This document shows, in pieces, positions 33,225 through 41,709 of a stretch of DNA of 56,983 nt. The notes beneath the pieces are model-generated. The model was not told the origin of the DNA and searched no databases. It saw nothing but the letters and a program-made list of their open reading frames with translations. The stretch lies in the NCBI GenBank assembly GCA_037128595.1, contig JBAXWB010000031.1:1-56983 (forward strand). The letters run 5' to 3'. The position numbers and the translations under genes were made by a program. Source of the stretch: a bacterium. GTDB taxonomy: Bacteria; Verrucomicrobiota; Kiritimatiellia; CAIKKV01; CAITUY01. Every line of letters starts with the position of its first letter. Within the stretch, counting starts at the first letter, position 1.

Positions 33225-34574
33225 ATGGATGTTGTAACCTTGAGTCGCCTTCAATTTGCCCTGACCAGTATGTTTCATTTCCTGTTCGTGCCCCTCACCT
33301 TGGGGCTATCCGTCCTGGTGGCAGCCATGGAAACACGGTATGTGCGCACGGGAGACATCAAGTTTCTTCGCATGACCAAATTCTGGGGAAAGCTGTTCCT
33401 GATCAACTTTGCCCTGGGGGTGGTGACGGGGATCACGCTGGAGTTCCAGTTCGGCATGAACTGGGCCGAATATTCCCGGTATGTTGGCGATATCTTCGGC
33501 GCGCCGCTGGCCATTGAAGCCTCCGTCGCTTTCTTCATGGAGTCCGTGTTCATCGGCGTCTGGATTTTCGGGTGGGACAAAGTCTCTAAACGGACCCATG
33601 CGCTGGCCATCTGGCTAGTGGCCATTGCCACCAATCTTTCCGGCCTGTGGATTCTCCTGGCCAATGGCTGGATGCAACACCCCGTTGGCTTCGTGCTGCG
33701 CAACAGCCGTGCCGAGATGGTCGATTTCCTGGCCCTGATCACCAACCCCAACGGGCTCATTAAATTCGGACATCAGATTTTTTCCGGCTACACGGTGGCC
33801 GCTTTCTTCGTGATGGGGATCTCCGCCTGGCATCTGTTGCGGAAAAATGAAACCGCGTTTTTCAAAACCTCCTTCAGCATGGCGGCCATTTTCGGGTTAA
33901 GCGCCTCCCTTCTGGTCGCCCTCCTGGGCGATATGCATGGCGTGGATGTCGCCAAGTCTCAGCCGGCCAAGTTCGCGGCCATGGAGTGCGTGTGGGACAC
34001 CAAGCCGGGTGCTGATATGCATCTGCTGCTCTTTCCAGATGCGCAGAACGAGTGTAACTTAATTGAGATGCTCTCGGTCCCGAAAATGCTGAGTCTCATG
34101 GCCACCCACAATCCCAATGGGGTCGTCAAGGGGTTGAAGGATTTCCCGGAGGATGAGCGACCGCCCGTTCTCCCGGTCTACCTCAGTTTCAGGGTGATGG
34201 TGGCGCTCGGGGGCCTCTTCCTCCTGATCTCCCTGCTGGCCGTTTTCCTCTCCAAGCGTAATCAGCTGGAGCAGTATCCCCTTTTCCTCAAGCTTCTAGT
34301 CCTCCTCATCCCCCTGCCCTATCTGGCCAATCAACTGGGGTGGATTGTCGCGGAAATGGGCAGGCAGCCCTGGATCGTCTATGGAGTGCTGAAAACGTCC
34401 GCGGCAGTCTCAACCTCCATTTCTGTCTCCCAGGTGGTCGCCTCCCTGATCGGCTTTGTCCTGCTCTACAGTCTGCTGGGTTTTGTGGACATCTTTTTGC
34501 TCGTCAAGTTCGCCCGGAAAGGCCCGGATCGCGATGGATCCGGCCTGAACAAACCGGTCGGGAAGGGAGTCTGA
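33225..34574 (+). CDS. cydA: Cytochrome bd ubiquinol oxidase subunit I
   Basis: The 449-residue membrane protein has the heme ligands and proton-path residues of CydA: H18 (FHFLF), E98 and E106 (AIEASVAFFMES), H183 (FGHQIFSGY) and the AEMGRQPW segment with the heme b ligand Met region. The Q-loop is short. It reduces oxygen with high affinity and helps under low oxygen. AAAGGAGG precedes the ATG at 33225. cydB follows after 1 nt. Confidence 0.97.
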   Translation: MDVVTLSRLQFALTSMFHFLFVPLTLGLSVLVAAMETRYVRTGDIKFLRMTKFWGKLFLINFALGVVTGITLEFQFGMNWAEYSRYVGDIFGAPLAIEASVAFFMESVFIGVWIFGWDKVSKRTHALAIWLVAIATNLSGLWILLANGWMQHPVGFVLRNSRAEMVDFLALITNPNGLIKFGHQIFSGYTVAAFFVMGISAWHLLRKNETAFFKTSFSMAAIFGLSASLLVALLGDMHGVDVAKSQPAKFAAMECVWDTKPGADMHLLLFPDAQNECNLIEMLSVPKMLSLMATHNPNGVVKGLKDFPEDERPPVLPVYLSFRVMVALGGLFLLISLLAVFLSKRNQLEQYPLFLKLLVLLIPLPYLANQLGWIVAEMGRQPWIVYGVLKTSAAVSTSISVSQVVASLIGFVLLYSLLGFVDIFLLVKFARKGPDRDGSGLNKPVGKGV

Positions 34575-34575
34575 C

Positions 34576-35604
34576 ATGGAACTTCAAATCATCTGGTTCG
34601 TGCTGTGGGGTGTGCTCTGGGCGGTCTATTTCATGCTGGATGGATTCGTCCTCGGCAGCGGGATGCTGCAGAATTTCCTGGCCAAAAATGACACCGAACG
34701 ACGGGTCGTCATCAATACCGTAGGCCCGGTCTGGGACGGCAACGAGGTCTGGCTGATTACGGCAGGCGGGGCGACCTTTGCCGCCTTCCCCACCACCTAC
34801 GCACTCATGTTCAGCTACCTTTACACCGCACTGTTGCTACTCCTCTTTTCATTGATCGTACGCGGGGTGGCGTTTGAGTTCCGCGGGAAAATGGAAGGCA
34901 CTCTCTGGAAGGCCGTCTGGGATAAAGCCATTCTGGTCAGCAGTTTCCTCCCGGCCCTGTTGTTCGGCGTGGCTTTCGGGAATATCTTCAAGGGCTTGCC
35001 CATGGATGCCGCCGGCTATCATGGCTCGTTGCTCTCCCTGCTGAATCCCTACGGTCTCCTGACCGGCGTGCTGTTTGTGGTCCTGTTCCTGACACACGGG
35101 GCACTTTATCAGGCGGTGAAAACAACCGGACAACTTCAGAAGCGGGCCGTGGCGGCCGCCCGGGCCCTCTGGATCCCTCTCCTGCTGGTGGCGGTGACTT
35201 TCCTGGCGGCGACCTATCCGGCGACCCGGCTTTTTGACAACTACCTGAATATCCCTGCCCTGTTCCTGGTGCCGGGTGCCGCAGTAGCCGCACTCCTGGC
35301 GGTCCGGATCTTCCTGGGCAGGGATCAGTTATTGAGCGCCTTTGCCTCGTCCTCCCTGCTGGTGCTGCTGGTCGTGGCCACCGGACTGGTCGGACTCTTC
35401 CCGAACCTGATCCCCTCCACGCTGGACCCGCACTACAGCCTGACCATCACCAACTCCTCCTCAAGTCCCTATACCCTCATGATCATGACCTGGGTGGCGT
35501 TCATCTTTATCCCCATCGTCATCGCCTATAAAATATGGGCCTACCGTGTCTTCAGAGCCCCGGTCACCAACAAACAGGTGCTGGAGGACAAGAACGCCTA
35601 CTGA
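34576..35604 (+). CDS. cydB: Cytochrome bd ubiquinol oxidase subunit II
   Basis: The 342-residue membrane protein shows the CydB start (IWFVLWGVLWAVYFMLDGFVLGSGML) and the WDGNEVWLITAGGATFAAFP motif. It completes the bd oxidase with CydA. No cydX or cydCD genes are visible nearby. Its 3' end overlaps the convergent nitroreductase gene by 7 nt. Confidence 0.97.
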   Translation: MELQIIWFVLWGVLWAVYFMLDGFVLGSGMLQNFLAKNDTERRVVINTVGPVWDGNEVWLITAGGATFAAFPTTYALMFSYLYTALLLLLFSLIVRGVAFEFRGKMEGTLWKAVWDKAILVSSFLPALLFGVAFGNIFKGLPMDAAGYHGSLLSLLNPYGLLTGVLFVVLFLTHGALYQAVKTTGQLQKRAVAAARALWIPLLLVAVTFLAATYPATRLFDNYLNIPALFLVPGAAVAALLAVRIFLGRDQLLSAFASSSLLVLLVVATGLVGLFPNLIPSTLDPHYSLTITNSSSSPYTLMIMTWVAFIFIPIVIAYKIWAYRVFRAPVTNKQVLEDKNAY

Positions 35605-36422
35605 ATCGCGAGTCTCCTGATCACGGCGGCATCATCGCGTTGAACGGTACGGGCGAAATGGATGGCCGGTGTCCCGAAGAGCATGGCGTAATAGGCGTGA
35701 TCCGCAGGGAGGTTGACCAGCGGTTTCAGCTCGGGCAGCGTTTCAAATATGGATTTGAACATCCCCCACCAGACCGTTCCCAGCCCCGCGCTCTGGGCCA
35801 GGAACTCAAAATAGGCCATCGCCAGGACCACATCCTCGCGGAAACAGGGCGCATCAGGCGGGGCAGAAATAATGAGGGCATGGGGTGCCCCGCGGAATAC
35901 CCGGTCAGTACCCTCTGCGTAATACGCCGTGGCCGCGGCCGAGAGATATTCATGGATACGGCCCGTCCCGCCGGCGTCCGCCAGGGCTTTATAGACTTTT
36001 GTCCGAAGTCCCTGCATGACCGTCTTTTCGTCAATCACGGTGAAGGTCAGCTCCCGGCGGTTCACACCGGTCGGCACATTCGACAACGTGGTCAGCAGCT
36101 TCTGGATCAGGACGGGATCCACATTCTTGTCCCGGTACTGGCGGACCGTGCGGCGTGCCCGGACGAACCGACTCACCTGGTCCAGCGAGGGGAGACTCCC
36201 TGCCACCAGGGGCAGACTGTCCGCCGGGTTCCGCCCCAGGATGGACAATGCCGCCGTGGGGCAGATCGCGAGGCAGTGCTGACACTGGTAGCACTGCAGC
36301 TCCTGATCCTCTGCAATATCAGGCAGGGCGGCGCCATCCTGTTTGATGATCTGGGCCGGGCAATCCCGCACACACATTCCACATCGCGTACAAAGCACGG
36401 GATCGACTGTAAACTTAAGCAT
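35598..36422 (-). CDS. Nitroreductase with N-terminal 2[4Fe-4S] ferredoxin domain
   Basis: The 274-residue protein has two ferredoxin cluster motifs at the N-terminus (CTRCGMCVRDCP and CYQCQHCLAICP) followed by an FMN-binding nitroreductase fold (RRTVRQYRDKNVD, NVPTGVNRRELTFTVI, later GLGTVWWGMF). The ferredoxin domain suggests that it takes electrons from reduced ferredoxin rather than NADPH. The substrate is unknown. ATG at 36422 with AGAGGT upstream is preferred over an ATG 7 codons before it. It is convergent with cydAB. Confidence 0.9.
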   Translation of the reverse strand: MLKFTVDPVLCTRCGMCVRDCPAQIIKQDGAALPDIAEDQELQCYQCQHCLAICPTAALSILGRNPADSLPLVAGSLPSLDQVSRFVRARRTVRQYRDKNVDPVLIQKLLTTLSNVPTGVNRRELTFTVIDEKTVMQGLRTKVYKALADAGGTGRIHEYLSAAATAYYAEGTDRVFRGAPHALIISAPPDAPCFREDVVLAMAYFEFLAQSAGLGTVWWGMFKSIFETLPELKPLVNLPADHAYYAMLFGTPAIHFARTVQRDDAAVIRRLAIQ

Positions 36423-36607
36423 ATGATGACCTCTTTCGTTCATGAATAATTGAATGCCTTACCTTACCTCATTTTTAAATCCAGCGCGATCAGGGATTCC
36501 CTGATACATAGAGCGCCCGATATCGTGCTTGCGAATATGGCTTTTTTCTGGCATTTTCCCTCACTTAAATCATTTATCTGATCCGAGTCCCTTAAAAACA
36601 AGCATTC

Positions 36608-39600
36608 ATGACCTTACAATACATTTGCAGCAATTGTGGCGCAGAGATGAACCTCTCTGACAGCGATATTTTCAATCTCGAGCAGACGACCGGCCTGTTC
36701 CAAAAGCGTCTCCAATGTGCCGTCTGCAGCGCCTTCATCGCCATTCCCGACGCCCACCTGGCGAACCAGTCTGTCATATCCGGCTATCGGATCGGGCCGC
36801 GCATTGAAGTTGATGGGGCCCGTGAAATCTACGAGGCGGAACACATCCAGAAACGTCAAAAGGTGTCCGTTCAGGTCTTTCACTCCCCCGAGCTCAAAAG
36901 CGGGGAACCCGCCCGGCTTTTCCTGAATGCCATGCGCCACTACATGCAGATCAAGCATCCCCATCTGGTCAGCATCATGGATGCGGGGCAATTCAGCGAG
37001 GGCACCTTCTTTGCCGCCTGGCAAAGCGATGTGAGCATGTCGCTGGAACACCGGCTGTGGAATGGCGGCGCCATCGAATTGAAACCCGCCCTTCACCTGG
37101 CCACCCTTATCGGCAAGGTCCAGGAATGGCTCTGGACTGAACATGGGCTCATCTATGGCATCCTGTCCCCCCGCCGCATCCGGATCGCACCCAATAACAG
37201 TGTCCGTTTATTCAATACAATCCTGACCCCTCTGGTGCGGAACGAACCCCCGACCTTTCCGTTGGACACCCTGGGCATGCCTGGATTCATGAGCCCGGAG
37301 ATGCTGACCCGGACGAATTCGTTGGACTGCCGGAGTGACATCTATACCCTGGGCGCCACCATGTATACGATGCTCACGGGAACCGCTCCTTTCAGCGGGC
37401 TGAACTCACAGCAAATCCAGGAAAGCCAGGCCAGCGCCTCTTTACCTGATCCCCGGACCCTGAACCCGGATATTCCCGCCGCCGTGGTAGAGCTGCTGAA
37501 GTCAACCTTGGCGCACGATCCAAATGATCGCCCCCAGGACTGGCCCACATTTCTTCATCAGCTTGAGACGCTGACCAGTGATCAGCCCGTTCCCGCCCCT
37601 GCCCCGATGAAACATCATTCGGTGCTCATTCAGTTGCCCCCTGAGCAGGTTCCTTCCCCGATGAAAAAAAAGGTCCTGGTCCGGCCAAACCGGATTCCGA
37701 TCATGACCGTGTCCCAGCCCGCCGCCCCTCCCTCCAAGCCGGATTCCAACCCGTCACGGGCTTTCTACGGCATTCTGGCCGGCGGACTCATCGCGGTCAT
37801 CGTGCTGATCGGATGGCTCGCCCTGACCGCACCGCCGCCGCCCCCCCCGAAGTCGGCGGCCCACTCCCCCACTAATGCGGCGGCGATCGCCGGCGCAATC
37901 AGCTTGCCCGCCCTGACGAATGCCCTCGCCTCTACGACGACCCCCATGAATCGACCGCCCGACAGTTCATTCGAGGCCCTCTACAAGGCCGCGCAGGAAC
38001 ACCTGAAAACTCACCCCACGGATTACGATGGGATGCTGGAAAGGTATAAAGTCCTGCTGGCCATGACCGAGACCCTGCGTCCCAACTGGCATTTCCAGAT
38101 TCTTGAGGAACGGCGCAACATTGAGATGCTCAAGTCCTTTGCCTTGAACCGGGCCATCGAGGAAATCCGCCAGAAGGCCACGGAGTATTCCAATATGGCA
38201 GGTTATACCGAGGGCATTGCCTGGTTGAACGGCTATCAGGGACTCTTCACGAATGAGACCAGCGAATTGCGTGGACGGCTCTCCAGTAACCTCATCCTCC
38301 TGGCGCAGACCCAGACCACAACGGCTCGAGCCAAAGCGCAAATCAATCAAACGGCACTGAATGAGGCACAAACCGTGCAGCGGAAAGCCTTTCTCGCCGA
38401 CCTTTCCAAAACCATTCTGAGCGGGGGAGGGCTGGAGCAGGCGCGCCCGCTCATCTTGAACTGGAATCATCCGCACGATCTGGGATGGCCCAAAGCCCAG
38501 CAGGATGAACTCCTGAAGCAAGTTGAGCTTCTCAGTAAACTTCATGAAAAAGTCTTGGAGTGCTACAAGGCCCTGATCGGCAAAACCATTGAACTGCAAC
38601 TCCTTTCTGAAACGATGAGCGGAAAGTTGACCGGGGTTGAAAATCAACAAATCACCCTTCAAACACTTGCCTCCGATGGCGGGACGATTACCCTTCCCGT
38701 CCCACTTGACAAAATCCGCATGCAGGACGTATTACATCGACTCGCGGGTGCCCCCCCCTCTGAACGCCTGCTCCTGCAAGGGTTCTATGCCTGGCAACAT
38801 AACGATGAGAAATTAGCCTTAGCCAGTTTTTCGGGCATGACCAACAGCCTGCTGGCCTCGGCACTGGCCACGCATATCGGACAATTAGTGGGTCAGACCC
38901 GTGAGGCGGAAGCCCAGACCGCCCTGGATGCACTGGTGGCGCTAACCGGAATCGCCCCCAGCAAGGAGGACCCTAAATCCATTGCCACCCAGATTGATCA
39001 AATTGCATTCACGGATTCCCAATGCATCAAAATCAAGGAAGCCGCGCAACACTTCACAAAACTCTATGGCACGACCACCACCGCCCAGAACGCCATGCCC
39101 ATCCTGGTCGCGGTGAAAGCCGCCTCCGCCATCACCCGGAAAACCGACCTGGCCACCTTGAAGAACATGATCGAGCCGTTACGTGCCTGGCGGTCAGGTG
39201 ATAAACCCCTCTTGTTTTCCTATCGCATTGATGAAGATCTCATCTATCTTGATTTGTCGGAAAACAAATCCCTGCCCAGCCTGTTATCCTTGAAGTCGCT
39301 CCCTTTTAAGGAACTGTCATTACGCAAATGCGGCATCACCAAACTGCCTCCACTGGAAGGGTTCCATATCAGCCGCCTGGATTTGAGCGAAAGTGATATC
39401 ACCAATTTATCAGGCATCAGCGGGGCCTTCATCGATGAGCTCATCATCTCCGGCACACAGGTCACCAGTCTGCGCGCCCTGAAATCACTCTCCCTCCACG
39501 TGTTCATCGCAGAAAACTGCCCCAACCTCTCAGACCTTACCGGGCTGGCGACGACCAACCTGACCCGCATTGTCCTTACTGGCTCCACCATACCCGACCT

Positions 39601-40012
39601 GTCGTCCCTGGAGGGGGCCCCCTTGATCAGTGCGGATTTCTCAAAGTGCACCCTGCTGAATGACCTCAAGTCTCTTGCCCAGTGCCCCTTGGAGGAACTG
39701 ACTCTCGCGGGGTGCAGTCGCATCTCGATGGTCTATGCCCTGAAAGGGCTCCCGCTGAAAAAACTCGACATCAGCAGCACGTCCGTCAGTGATCTGACGC
39801 CGCTGACCTATTTGCCGCTGGAGACATTAAATCTCGCCAATGCCCGAAACGTGATGGACCTGTCCCCGCTGGTCAACAATACCCACCTCCGGAATTTAAC
39901 CCTTCCCGGTAAATCGGCCAACGCCAGTTGTCTCCGCCAGCACAAAGCCCTTGAAGCCATCGGGTATCCCGACCCCATCAGCTCCGACTTATACTGGAGA
40001 AGAAACCCCTGA
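36608..40012 (+). CDS. Membrane pseudokinase with zinc ribbon and LRR domain
   Basis: The 1134-residue protein starts with a zinc-ribbon-like knuckle (C7, C10, C37, C40), then a Ser/Thr kinase fold (about 58-322). The catalytic residues are gone: the beta-3 Lys is Gln (Q89 in VSVQVF), the HRD loop reads YGILSPRR (183-190) and DFG is LFN. GFMSPEML and RSDIYTLGATMYTMLTG of the C-lobe remain. A transmembrane helix (about 386-407) and a Pro-rich stretch lead to an outer helical region (about 430-850) and C-terminal leucine-rich repeats (about 890-1120). It is probably a signalling scaffold across the membrane. Its 3' end overlaps the PHP gene by 24 nt. Confidence 0.82.
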   Translation: MTLQYICSNCGAEMNLSDSDIFNLEQTTGLFQKRLQCAVCSAFIAIPDAHLANQSVISGYRIGPRIEVDGAREIYEAEHIQKRQKVSVQVFHSPELKSGEPARLFLNAMRHYMQIKHPHLVSIMDAGQFSEGTFFAAWQSDVSMSLEHRLWNGGAIELKPALHLATLIGKVQEWLWTEHGLIYGILSPRRIRIAPNNSVRLFNTILTPLVRNEPPTFPLDTLGMPGFMSPEMLTRTNSLDCRSDIYTLGATMYTMLTGTAPFSGLNSQQIQESQASASLPDPRTLNPDIPAAVVELLKSTLAHDPNDRPQDWPTFLHQLETLTSDQPVPAPAPMKHHSVLIQLPPEQVPSPMKKKVLVRPNRIPIMTVSQPAAPPSKPDSNPSRAFYGILAGGLIAVIVLIGWLALTAPPPPPPKSAAHSPTNAAAIAGAISLPALTNALASTTTPMNRPPDSSFEALYKAAQEHLKTHPTDYDGMLERYKVLLAMTETLRPNWHFQILEERRNIEMLKSFALNRAIEEIRQKATEYSNMAGYTEGIAWLNGYQGLFTNETSELRGRLSSNLILLAQTQTTTARAKAQINQTALNEAQTVQRKAFLADLSKTILSGGGLEQARPLILNWNHPHDLGWPKAQQDELLKQVELLSKLHEKVLECYKALIGKTIELQLLSETMSGKLTGVENQQITLQTLASDGGTITLPVPLDKIRMQDVLHRLAGAPPSERLLLQGFYAWQHNDEKLALASFSGMTNSLLASALATHIGQLVGQTREAEAQTALDALVALTGIAPSKEDPKSIATQIDQIAFTDSQCIKIKEAAQHFTKLYGTTTTAQNAMPILVAVKAASAITRKTDLATLKNMIEPLRAWRSGDKPLLFSYRIDEDLIYLDLSENKSLPSLLSLKSLPFKELSLRKCGITKLPPLEGFHISRLDLSESDITNLSGISGAFIDELIISGTQVTSLRALKSLSLHVFIAENCPNLSDLTGLATTNLTRIVLTGSTIPDLSSLEGAPLISADFSKCTLLNDLKSLAQCPLEELTLAGCSRISMVYALKGLPLKKLDISSTSVSDLTPLTYLPLETLNLANARNVMDLSPLVNNTHLRNLTLPGKSANASCLRQHKALEAIGYPDPISSDLYWRRNP

Positions 40013-40834
40013 CGGAGTAAGCCGGTCCTTCAAGTCCACCAGTCGCACGCCGAAGCGGGCCGCCCAGGCGAGCGCCGTATCCACTTCGCCGGCGATGTCT
40101 TCGGGGCGATGGGCATCGGAGTTAACGACCCCCGGCACGCCCCGCTCACCGGCCAACTGCCAGAAGGGCTCCCAGGGATAGCGCCACCGCGTCCCCTGTG
40201 GCGTCTCCAGGAGTGGCTTGCGCAGGCCATAGGCATTGATTTCCAGCGGCACATCCAAGTCACGTGCCGCATCGAGCAGGTCACAGCTCGCCGCGATGGT
40301 CTCGGCATTCCAACACTCGAATAACACGCCAAAGGCGTCCGGATGCGCCATGAAGAGAAAGAGTTTGGAGCGCATGCAGTCAATGATATGGGAGACGTAG
40401 GCCGCCAACGCCTTGGGATCATTCCTCACACTGGGCTCCTCCAAACTGGTCCAGACGCCATGGAACGGGAACCAATGGACCGCCCCCACCAGATAGTCCA
40501 TGCGGTAATCGTGCAACAATACCTCGCGGTAAAACGCACCCAGCTCCGCGCGGAATTCACATTCCAGGCCGGCCCACAGCCGCAGTCCCGGGAAGACGGG
40601 CCGGGCCGCATCGATCTCCGCGCGATATTCCGGCAACTCGGAGATCGCCATGCGTACGCTCTGCCAGCGGCCATCCGCAAAAGGGGTGTGGTCCGATATC
40701 CCCAAGTCAGTCAGGCCATAGGTGACGGCCGCCGCACAGTAGTCGGCCACCGAACCGGTGGCGTGCTTACAGCGGGCCGTGTGGGTGTGCCAATTGCCCG
40801 TCCACGGGAGGAGGGTCATCGGGTGACGGGTCAT
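39989..40834 (-). CDS. PHP-domain histidinol-phosphatase-like hydrolase
   Basis: The 281-residue protein has the PHP metal motifs: NWHTHTARCKHATG at the start, DLGISDHTPF, GLECEF, FMAHPDAFG and VVNSDAHRPEDI near the end. The family (HisK type) removes phosphate from histidinol phosphate, but many members have other phosphoester substrates. ATG at 40834 overlaps the stop of the upstream gene (TGATG). The hisI gene is 30 kb away, so a histidine role is possible but not shown. Confidence 0.85.
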   Translation of the reverse strand: MTRHPMTLLPWTGNWHTHTARCKHATGSVADYCAAAVTYGLTDLGISDHTPFADGRWQSVRMAISELPEYRAEIDAARPVFPGLRLWAGLECEFRAELGAFYREVLLHDYRMDYLVGAVHWFPFHGVWTSLEEPSVRNDPKALAAYVSHIIDCMRSKLFLFMAHPDAFGVLFECWNAETIAASCDLLDAARDLDVPLEINAYGLRKPLLETPQGTRWRYPWEPFWQLAGERGVPGVVNSDAHRPEDIAGEVDTALAWAARFGVRLVDLKDRLTPSGVSSPV

Positions 40835-41601
40835 CAATCACGCCCCCGTCCACCCATTCGCATGCCGGGAAGAATGGCACGCATGGAGGTATTGGACGTG
40901 ATTTGATTGATATAAGCCACCATGGTGGCCGCGTCCTGCTCGCTCTGGCCCATCGCCACGGCCGCATCGAAATATTCCCGATTGCGTTCGTTCTCCAGCA
41001 GCGGGGCCACCGCCACAATGTTGCTCCGCAACTCGCTGGCCACCTGTTGGCGCACTTCAGGCGGCAGACCGCTCTGCAGTTGTTGATTCAAGGACGCCGC
41101 CTGACTGAGCAGCAGGGTCATCGTGTTGTATTCTTCAAATTCCGCCTGGGGCATCTTCGAAGTGTCCCGGCTCATGAAATAATTACTCGACTGATTCCAG
41201 GCGGCCTGCATCCGCTGCTGCATCTCCTGGCGTCGCTGCTGGAACTCCGCATAACGCGGGGGATCATTCGTCCGGAACGCCTCCATCCAGGATTCCGGCG
41301 AGCCGTGGCGCCCGCGGTCAGGAGGCTTGGGCGCGGGGGGTAGCACACCGGCAACCGCTTCAGGAACCGCCGTCACCCCGGCTTGGGACTCGGGGCTCGG
41401 CGGCAGGCGATGCCCGGTCGCACCCGGCTCCACGGCGGGAACGGGGACCACCCGGGCGGCCGCGGCCATCTGGTCAAGTTGATCCAGAGCCGCACTGTAT
41501 TGCCGCTGAACGTGGGCCGCCTGACTCCTGTAATAGAAGGCCAGCGAGGTCATTAGCAGAAAAACAACACTCACCACGATGATTGAATAGTTCCGGAACA
41601 T
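40834..41601 (-). CDS. Membrane-anchored Pro/Gln/Met-rich protein, unknown
   Basis: I do not recognise this 255-residue protein. It has one N-terminal transmembrane helix (about 7-25), a Pro/Ala/Val-rich linker (about 50-95), then a helical region rich in Gln, Met and Glu (EFQQRRQEMQQRMQAAWNQ and later EVRQQVASELRS), as in some periplasmic chaperone-like or metal-stress proteins. It starts a two-gene unit with the PHP hydrolase and is divergent from the first GH9 gene. Confidence 0.7.
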   Translation of the reverse strand: MFRNYSIIVVSVVFLLMTSLAFYYRSQAAHVQRQYSAALDQLDQMAAAARVVPVPAVEPGATGHRLPPSPESQAGVTAVPEAVAGVLPPAPKPPDRGRHGSPESWMEAFRTNDPPRYAEFQQRRQEMQQRMQAAWNQSSNYFMSRDTSKMPQAEFEEYNTMTLLLSQAASLNQQLQSGLPPEVRQQVASELRSNIVAVAPLLENERNREYFDAAVAMGQSEQDAATMVAYINQITSNTSMRAILPGMRMGGRGRD

Positions 41602-41709
41602 GCTTATCTCTCCTGATTCTTCCTAACGTTCGGTAGCGACGTTTTATTGTATGGGTTTCCCTGATAACGTCTATTTGCTTTTTATCATTATTTCTGGCAT
41701 TTTCTAGCT

